NCBI GenBank assembly: GCA_021770065.1
Contig: JAETRR010000033.1
Span: 1 to 46,902 of the forward strand
Source of the DNA: Lachnoclostridium sp.
Lineage (GTDB): Bacteria; Bacillota; Clostridia; Lachnospirales; Lachnospiraceae
Length of the DNA: 46,902 bases
Direction of reading: 5' to 3'
In this document: positions 40,816 to 46,902 of the stretch, piece by piece
Position numbering within the stretch: position 1 is the stretch's first letter
How the letters are laid out: each line of letters begins with the position of its first letter
The notes under the pieces: generated by a model
Seen by the model: the letters and a program-made list of their open reading frames with translations, nothing else
What the model was told of the DNA's origin: nothing
Databases searched by the model: none
Program-made: the position numbers and the translations under genes

Positions 40816-43581
40816 ATGGCGTACCAAAGCGAAGCAGAATTAGAGCTGCAATTTATTGAGCAGCTGAATAAACAAGGATATGAATCGGTTCAGATACCTG
40901 ACTATGACGCCCTTGTTGAAAATTTTAAAGCACAATTTGAAAAATTCAATGAAGCAAAGCTTGATACCTCGTTGACTGAAAAGGAATGGGAACGGATTTT
41001 TAATCATATGCTTGGAAAATCCGTTTTTCAGAGTGCAAAAATTTTAAGGGATAAGTTTGTCTTGGAGCGGGAAAACGGCACAAAGGTTTATTTGTCCTTC
41101 TATGATGCCGACCATACCAAAAATATTTTTCAGGTGACGCACCAGACAACAGTGGTTGGAAAATATGTAAATCGCTATGATGTTACGATTTTGGTAAACG
41201 GACTTCCGCTGATCCATGTGGAATTAAAACGCAGGGGAATTGATATTCGGGAAGCTGTAAATCAGATCATGGGGAGATACAAAAAACATTCATTTACTGG
41301 CCTGTACCACTACATACAGCTTTTTGTTGTTTCCAACGGAGTTGACACAAAATACTTTGCAAATTCTGATAAGGAATGGATGCATAGCCTTGCTTTTTTC
41401 TGGACGGATTTTGATAATGTCCGAATCACGAATTTGAAAGATTTTTCTCTTAATTTTCTTGCGCGGGATCATATCATCAAGATGTTTACACGCTATATGA
41501 TATTGAATGATACCGATAAGAACTTGATGGTCATGCGGCCATATCAAGTATATGCAGTTGAGGCTCTTGTGCGTCAGGCTACTTTGACAAACCGAAACGC
41601 TTATATCTGGCATACTACCGGTGCGGGAAAAACATTGACTTCCTTTAAGACAGCACAGATACTTGCTGCAAATCCAAATATTAAGAAGGTTATATTCCTG
41701 GTTGACCGTAAAGATCTGGATTCCCAGACAACAGAGGAATTTAATAAATTTGAATCCGGAGCCGTTGATGCCACTGACAGGACAAACATACTTGTCAAGC
41801 AGATGCAGGATAAAAATAAACAGTTGATCGTCACAACGATACAGAAAATGGCCAATGCAGTTAAGCGTCCGCAATACGCAAAGATTATGGATGCGTATAA
41901 GGATGAAAAGGTTGTATTCATCGTTGATGAGTGTCATCGCAGCCAGTTTGGCGATATGCATAAAGATATTGTCCGGCATTTTCAAAAAGCACAGTTTTTT
42001 GGTTTTACCGGAACTCCGCGTTTTCCGGAAAATGGGAAAGTTGAAGGAAAGATTACGCAGACAACGGAAATGCTTTTCGGAGAATGCCTGCATAATTATC
42101 TGATTAAAGATGCAATTTTTGATAATAATGTCCTGGGATTTCATGTGGAGTATATCAACACGCTGAAAGGGGACTTTGACTGGGACGATCCCACTACAGC
42201 GGATGCGATTGATGTGGGTGAATTATATCTTTCGGAAGAACGGATGTCATTGATTGCAAACCATATTGTCCAAAACCACAAATCAAAAACACGCAACGGA
42301 CAATACACAGCTATTTTTGCGGTTTCCTCCATAGAAGCTCTGATAAAATATTATGATATATTTAAACAGATTAAACATGACCTGAACATCGCGGGTATTT
42401 TTTCTTTTGGACAAAACGAAGAATCCGAAGGCAAAGACGAACACAGCAGGGATGCGTTGGAACGTATCATTGATGATTACAATGGCATGTACAATACTAA
42501 TTTCTCTACAGATACCTTTTCTGCTTACCATAAAGATATATCAGACAGGGTAAAGGGGAAGAAAACAAAACCGCTGGACATTTTGATTGTTGTAAATATG
42601 TTCCTAACAGGATTTGACAGCAAGCCACTCCAGGTTCTTTATGTAGATAAAGATTTGAAGTATCATGATCTGCTTCAGGCCTATTCCCGTACTAACAGAG
42701 TGGAAAAGGAAACAAAGCCATTTGGTATTATTATCTGTTACCGTAATTTGAAAAAACAAACAGATGACGCTCTCACACTATTTTCAATGGGACATCCAGA
42801 GGCTGCCCTGGTTCCTTCTTATGAGTATTTTGTTGAAAAATTTAATGAGATGGTGATTAAACTTCGGGAGATTGCTCCCACTCCGGAAGCCATCGATACC
42901 ATGCAGGATGAAAATGATCAACGTACTTTTGTCCTGACCTTCCGGGAACTGACAAAGTATCTGCAATCCCTGAAAACCTTTGTTGAATTTAGTTTTGACA
43001 AAGATCAGCTGCTTATGACAGAACAGGAGCATGAAGATTATAAAAGTAAATACAAGGCACTCCATGCAAGGATTATGAACGACCGTACTGTGGTATCAGT
43101 ATTAAATGACGTCGATTTTTGTATCGAGCTAATGGAAAGTGACCGGATTAACGTTGCCTATATTATGAACCTGATCCGCAACATTCATTTCGATGATGCC
43201 GAACAGAAAGATTATGATATTAGGCAAATTAAGGAAGAACTTTCGAGAACAGACAATCCCCAGCTTCTCCGCAAGGTGGAAATTTTGCAGGCTTTCCTGG
43301 ATGATGTCGTTGTTGCTTTGAACAGTGCGGATGAAATTGATGCGGCTTATAATGATTTTGAGAATGAAGAAAAGAGGAAAGAAATTGCTGCCTTTGCTGA
43401 AACGGAAGATATTGATTCCAAAATGCTTACGGATATAATCTCCGAGTATGAATTTTCTGGTACGCTGGATGTCGGCAATATCCGCGACCGCATAGAGAAG
43501 CCTATGCCGCTGCTGAAAAAAAGATCACTTGTAAACCGCATTACTGATTTTATTAGAAAACATTCTGAAAAATATGAATAA
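40816..43581 (+). CDS. hsdR: Type I restriction enzyme R (translocase/nuclease) subunit
   Basis: A 921-residue HsdR. The N-terminal nuclease has the PD-(D/E)xK elements: Asp in RYDVTILV (about residue 122) and ELKRR (about 136). The DEAD-like motor follows, with Walker A TTGAGKT (about 267), DECH (about 371), FTGTPRF, and the C-terminal helicase region with NMFLTGFDSKPLQ and QAYSRTNRV. The length and the motif set are complete, so it is probably active if a functional HsdS is made. It is 14 bases upstream of hsdM and cotranscribed with it. Confidence 0.95.
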   Translation: MAYQSEAELELQFIEQLNKQGYESVQIPDYDALVENFKAQFEKFNEAKLDTSLTEKEWERIFNHMLGKSVFQSAKILRDKFVLERENGTKVYLSFYDADHTKNIFQVTHQTTVVGKYVNRYDVTILVNGLPLIHVELKRRGIDIREAVNQIMGRYKKHSFTGLYHYIQLFVVSNGVDTKYFANSDKEWMHSLAFFWTDFDNVRITNLKDFSLNFLARDHIIKMFTRYMILNDTDKNLMVMRPYQVYAVEALVRQATLTNRNAYIWHTTGAGKTLTSFKTAQILAANPNIKKVIFLVDRKDLDSQTTEEFNKFESGAVDATDRTNILVKQMQDKNKQLIVTTIQKMANAVKRPQYAKIMDAYKDEKVVFIVDECHRSQFGDMHKDIVRHFQKAQFFGFTGTPRFPENGKVEGKITQTTEMLFGECLHNYLIKDAIFDNNVLGFHVEYINTLKGDFDWDDPTTADAIDVGELYLSEERMSLIANHIVQNHKSKTRNGQYTAIFAVSSIEALIKYYDIFKQIKHDLNIAGIFSFGQNEESEGKDEHSRDALERIIDDYNGMYNTNFSTDTFSAYHKDISDRVKGKKTKPLDILIVVNMFLTGFDSKPLQVLYVDKDLKYHDLLQAYSRTNRVEKETKPFGIIICYRNLKKQTDDALTLFSMGHPEAALVPSYEYFVEKFNEMVIKLREIAPTPEAIDTMQDENDQRTFVLTFRELTKYLQSLKTFVEFSFDKDQLLMTEQEHEDYKSKYKALHARIMNDRTVVSVLNDVDFCIELMESDRINVAYIMNLIRNIHFDDAEQKDYDIRQIKEELSRTDNPQLLRKVEILQAFLDDVVVALNSADEIDAAYNDFENEEKRKEIAAFAETEDIDSKMLTDIISEYEFSGTLDVGNIRDRIEKPMPLLKKRSLVNRITDFIRKHSEKYE

Positions 43582-43595
43582 GGAGACAGACAAAA

Positions 43596-45164
43596 ATGGA
43601 TAATTCAATTCAAAACCACCAGAAAGAGCTTTGTACAAAGCTTTGGGCCATGGCAAATGCTCTCAGAGGGAATATGGAAGCATATGAATTTAAGAACTAT
43701 ATTCTTGGTATGATCTTCTATTATTACCTGTCGAACAGGACAGAAAAGTACATGGAAAATCTTCTGAAGGATGATGGGATTACCTATACAGACGCATGGG
43801 CAGATGAAGAATATCAGGAAGCCGTTGTAGAAGAAGCATTGCGTGACCTTGGCTATATAATTGAACCGCAGTATCTTTTCGTCCAGATGGTTAAAATGGT
43901 TGAAAACCGTTCTTTTGACATTGAATTTTTGCAAAAAGCGATTAACGCGCTGATGGAATCTACCATTGGGAACGAATCACAGGAAGATTTTGAGGGACTG
44001 TTTTCTGATATGCAGCTTGATTCTACCAGATTGGGACATACGGTAAAGGACAGGAGCGCGGTTATGGCTAAAATCATCGCAGCTCTGGATGAAATCAATT
44101 TTAATGTAGAAGATACAAAGATTGATATACTTGGAAATGCGTATGAGTATCTGATCGGTCAGTTTGCGGCGACTGCCGGAAAGAAGGCAGGGGAATTTTA
44201 TACTCCTTCCGGCCCTGCGGAGTTGCTGTGCCGGTTAGCCTGCCTGGGACTTACGGATGTAAAAGATGCCGCCGATCCAACCTGCGGATCCGGTTCGCTT
44301 CTCCTTCGATTGAAAAATTATGCAAATGTGCGGAACTATTATGGACAGGAGCTGACCTCAACAACATATAATCTGGCCCGTATGAACATGATTCTGCGCG
44401 GTATCCCATACCGTAATTTCAATATTTATAACGGAAATACATTGGAACATGATTATTTTGGGGAAAAGAAATTCCGTGTGCAGGTGGCGAATCCTCCATA
44501 CTCGGCAAACTGGTCTGCGGATTCAAAATTTCTGGAGGATGAACGATTCAATGAGTATGGCAAGCTGGCTCCTAAAAGCAAAGCAGATTTCGCTTTTGTA
44601 CAACACATGGTTTACCATATGGACGAAGATGGCCGTGCGGTAGTCTTATTGCCCCATGGTGTCTTGTTCCGGGGCGCTGCGGAGGAAGTGATTCGCAAGT
44701 ATCTTATTCAAAAAATGAATGTTTTGGATGCTGTTATCGGACTTCCGGCAAATTTATTTTTCGGAACAGGGATTCCCGTTTGTGTCCTTGTCCTGAAAAG
44801 AGAGAGGAACGGAAATTCTGATAATATTTTCTTTATTGATGCTTCCAAAGAATTTGAAGCGGGCAAAAACCAGAATATCCTTCGTGAGTGTGACATTGAT
44901 AAGATTGCATCTGCATATGAGGCTCGCGTTGATATAGATAAGTTTGCTCATGTTGCCACTATGCAGGAAATTGAGGAAAACGGATTCAATCTTAATATTC
45001 CCCGATATGTGGATACTTTTGAGCCGGAAGAAGAAATCGACCTGAATGAAGTGGCTGCTGAAATACGAAAATTGCAGGGTGAAATTAAAGATATTGATGC
45101 CCAGCTGAAACCTTATTTTGATGAACTGGGGCTTGATTTCCCCTTTGATGTGGAGGGAAGATAA
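43596..45164 (+). CDS. hsdM: Type I methyltransferase M subunit
   Basis: A 522-residue N6-adenine methylase. HsdM N-terminal helical domain (LWAMANALRGNMEAYEFKNY), motif I ADPTCGSGSLLLRL (about residue 227) and motif IV ANPPYSANW (about 299) are present. The C-terminal IDLNEVAAEIRKLQGEIKDI is a normal HsdS-contact helix. hsdS starts 2 bases after its stop. Confidence 0.95.
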   Translation: MDNSIQNHQKELCTKLWAMANALRGNMEAYEFKNYILGMIFYYYLSNRTEKYMENLLKDDGITYTDAWADEEYQEAVVEEALRDLGYIIEPQYLFVQMVKMVENRSFDIEFLQKAINALMESTIGNESQEDFEGLFSDMQLDSTRLGHTVKDRSAVMAKIIAALDEINFNVEDTKIDILGNAYEYLIGQFAATAGKKAGEFYTPSGPAELLCRLACLGLTDVKDAADPTCGSGSLLLRLKNYANVRNYYGQELTSTTYNLARMNMILRGIPYRNFNIYNGNTLEHDYFGEKKFRVQVANPPYSANWSADSKFLEDERFNEYGKLAPKSKADFAFVQHMVYHMDEDGRAVVLLPHGVLFRGAAEEVIRKYLIQKMNVLDAVIGLPANLFFGTGIPVCVLVLKRERNGNSDNIFFIDASKEFEAGKNQNILRECDIDKIASAYEARVDIDKFAHVATMQEIEENGFNLNIPRYVDTFEPEEEIDLNEVAAEIRKLQGEIKDIDAQLKPYFDELGLDFPFDVEGR

Positions 45165-45166
45165 TT

Positions 45167-46245
45167 ATGGCAAATGTATCCTCAAGTAACGGTCTCGAAA
45201 AGTATCCGAAGCTGCGGTTTCCGGGGTTTGAGGAACCGTATGATGGCATTATACCTCGTTCTGAAATTGAAGGTAAAGACAATTCTAGCGAAGATAAAAG
45301 CAACTATAAAATTGTCCATAAGGGTGATATGGTCTATAACTCTATGCGGATGTGGCAAGGAGCAAACGGAGTCTCTCTGTATGAAGGTATTGTTAGTCCT
45401 GCATATACTGTTCTTATGCCTAAACAACCTATCAGCAACGGCTATTTTGCGGCTCTTTTCAAAAGTCCAAACATAATCAATGAGTTTAGGAAAAACTCTC
45501 AGGGACTGACATCCGATACATGGAATTTGAAATACCCTCAAATTAAGGCAATAAAGGTTCTCATACCATCTCTCTCAGAGCAAGAAAAAATAGCTGATAT
45601 GATTGCGATCCTTGAAAAGAGAATCGCAAAGCAAGCCCAACTTGTCGATATTTTCAAGAAGTATAAAAGAGGTGGAAACCTTATAAATTATCTGATTTTG
45701 CATCACGGATTACAAGAAAAAATGGTGTACAGAGCGATATACCATTAACCATATCTGCTCAGTATGGATTGATTGACCAGCGTGATTTTTTTTCAAAAAC
45801 AGTTGCAAGTGCAGATATGAGCAATTATTACTTACTCCATAAGGGTGAATATGCTTATAATCGAAGCACTTCAAGCGATTATCCTTTTGGATCGGTAAAA
45901 AGGCTTGAATTGTATCCAATGGGTGCGGTATCAACATTATACTTATGCTTTGCAGTGAACAATGCCATTATATCGAGTGATCTTATAAAATGGTATTTTG
46001 AATCATCAAAGTGGCATCGTGCAGTACAAGAAATATGTGCAGAGGGAGCAAGAAACCATGGACTATTGAATGTATCAACAAACGAATTTTTCAATACTAT
46101 TCATATGCTGCCATCAGATCCGGTTGAACAAATGGTAATTGCACGATATTTAGAACTCATTCAATATAAATACGATGTAGCACAACAAGAATTGGATATG
46201 CTTATGTTTTTGAAAAACGGTTTTTTACAACAGCTCTTTATATAA
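45167..46245 (+). pseudogene. hsdS: Specificity subunit hsdS, split by a frameshift
   Basis: Two pieces of one HsdS. The first frame (45167-45748, 193 codons) reads KLRFPGFEEPY, then directly DGIIPRSEIEGKDN, so the first target-recognition domain lacks about 40 N-terminal residues; it goes on to the central helix (EKRIAKQAQLVDIFKKYKRG), where the frame fails after 45672 and stops at 45748. The second domain is intact in the next frame (WKPYKLSDFASRITRKNG near 45673, on to FLQQLFI, stop at 46243-46245). One missing base just after AAAAGAGG at 45672 would explain the break. As it stands only a half HsdS is made. The break lies exactly at an inverted repeat; see the findings. Confidence 0.8.
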
Positions 46246-46262
46246 AGAGCTGTTGTAAAAAA
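46221..46262. repeat. 42-bp perfect palindrome at the joined ends of the two hsdS genes
   Basis: Bases 46221-46262 read the same on both strands, with the centre between 46241 and 46242. They encode the last seven residues (FLQQLFI) and the stop codon of both hsdS genes, which overlap by 8 bases. The 5' side is T-rich and the 3' side A-rich, the reverse of a terminator. Confidence 0.85.
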
Positions 46263-46902
46263 GCTGATTTTATATGAACAAGTGCTTTGGTTTGATTTTC
46301 TTCATACTCAATTTTCTGGTCAAGTCCGTAGAGAATAGATGCGATTCTTCGCTGTTCTAATTTTGACGGAACGAGGATTTCTGTTTTTGCAATTTCACTT
46401 TTACTTATAGATGAGACCTTTGTTCCTTGTATCATGGGATATAGTTGCCTTCTAAAATATGATGAATTTAGATAGTATCCGAGATACATAGGTGCAAATT
46501 CGATACAAGGACGACAAGGTATGGTATGTAATCCTGACAACGCCATAATTCCATCTAAACTGATAATTTCAGTTGCTTTTCCAACAGAATAATCTTCGGC
46601 AGTATCAGCAATAACGATGTCTCCATTTTGAAGATAGCTATTTATTGAAAATTTACTTATGTCTTTCTCAGGTTTAATATATGGAATATCTGTAGATGAC
46701 AAATTGACTGTAGCACCATATTTAACCAACATATCCCCATAATGTATATCACACACTGTTCCACCATATTGAATTAGATCATCTCTTGAAAAAGTGTTGT
46801 TTTGCAGTAACAAGAATACGTTTTTCCAAAGTATTCTTTTGCAATTTGGAGTAATGGAAATAGAAGAAAAAAGCATATCGGAAAGTCCTCTTTTATACTT
46901 CT
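46238..46902 (-). CDS. hsdS: Second hsdS, 3' half only, continues past the right edge
   Basis: The frame is open from the window edge: KYKRGLSDM..., then a second-type recognition domain (SISITPNCKRILWKNVFL ... GYYLNSSYFRRQL ... KLEQRRIASILYGLDQKIE) and the shared FLQQLFI end. It lacks a visible first domain and central helix, which must lie to the right if the gene is complete. The ATG at 46876 is inside the gene and is not a real start. The domain differs from that of the forward hsdS, so the locus stores an alternative target specificity. Confidence 0.8.
   Translation of the reverse strand, partial: KYKRGLSDMLFSSISITPNCKRILWKNVFLLLQNNTFSRDDLIQYGGTVCDIHYGDMLVKYGATVNLSSTDIPYIKPEKDISKFSINSYLQNGDIVIADTAEDYSVGKATEIISLDGIMALSGLHTIPCRPCIEFAPMYLGYYLNSSYFRRQLYPMIQGTKVSSISKSEIAKTEILVPSKLEQRRIASILYGLDQKIEYEENQTKALVHIKSAFLQQLFI

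Larger units (their letters stand above)
45657..46902. repeat. Inverted repeat flanking opposed hsdS 3' halves, invertible segment
   Basis: AGAAGTATAAAAGAGG at 45657-45672 recurs as its perfect reverse complement at 46887-46902, the last bases of the window, so the repeat may be longer. It encodes the KYKRG of the central helix in both hsdS genes. The enclosed 1214 bp hold the second recognition domains of the two genes, tail to tail. Confidence 0.75.

Noticed and set aside
46221..46262. The 42-bp palindrome as a bidirectional terminator
   Set aside because: The T-run precedes and the A-run follows the stem on both strands, opposite to an intrinsic terminator.
1..46902. CRISPR arrays, tRNA or rRNA genes, insertion sequences, integrase or attachment sites
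   Set aside because: No regularly spaced repeats, tRNA-like folds, rRNA sequence, transposase or integrase frames were seen by reading; ends of the element must lie outside.

Overview
The window looks like part of an integrative and conjugative element (ICE) of the Tn1549/CTn type from a gut Firmicute, most likely a clostridial or Lachnospiraceae-like host. The basis is the gene order (Maff2, VirB6-like, SpoVG-like, DUF3849, PrgI, VirB4, DUF6674, M23-NlpC/P60 hydrolase, DUF4315, DUF4366, sortase, Cna-B pilin, topoisomerase III, giant methylase-helicase, MobC, Toprim primase, MOBP-like relaxase), the strong AGGAGG ribosome binding sites, the frequent TTG starts and the Gram-positive surface proteins. 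No integrase, VirD4 coupling protein or attachment site is visible, so the element continues beyond at least one edge. No tRNA, rRNA or CRISPR array was seen.

Layout. 1-17.6 kb: mating-channel and surface operon, all on + and tightly packed, with a DNA-methylase-like gene and a radical SAM gene inserted after the hydrolase. 17.6-18.4 kb: a divergent control region with an XRE repressor on - and a small regulator on +, with repeats between them. 18.5-31.6 kb: DNA-processing operon (a 3410-residue helicase-methylase carrying a complete TnpV frame nested out of frame inside it, MobC, primase, relaxase), closed by a terminator. 31.7-36.4 kb: a lower-GC cargo row of small unrelated genes (GyrI-like, HEAT-like, SRPBCC, ferredoxin-type membrane protein, epimerase-like and others); six of the spacers in front of these genes carry a similar short sequence. 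36.4-40.2 kb: a DUF5677-like gene, several small XRE regulators, two small - strand genes and a lipoprotein. 40.2-40.4 kb: a dense run of hairpins without a credible gene, a candidate structured RNA or transfer origin. 40.5-46.9 kb: an XRE gene and a type I restriction-modification operon, hsdR-hsdM-hsdS, followed tail to tail by a second hsdS running off the right edge.

How the parts work together. PrgI, VirB4, VirB6-like and Maff2 would form the type IV channel. The bifunctional hydrolase opens the wall. The sortase probably anchors the Cna-B protein for cell contact. MobC and the relaxase process DNA, with topoisomerase III, the primase and the helicase-methylase supporting replication or protection of the transferred strand. 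The XRE/small-regulator pair probably controls the transfer operons.

The points I find most worth following are: (1) an inverted repeat of at least 16 bp flanking the 3' halves of two opposed hsdS genes, where flipping the segment would restore an in-frame HsdS; (2) the hairpin array at 40195-40365, including a 24-bp helix whose only non-Watson-Crick pairs are G-U; (3) tnpV overprinted in the helicase gene; (4) a short (K/R)PS-hydrophobic motif shared by the C-terminal parts of five otherwise unrelated ICE proteins; (5) the recurring spacer sequence in the cargo row.
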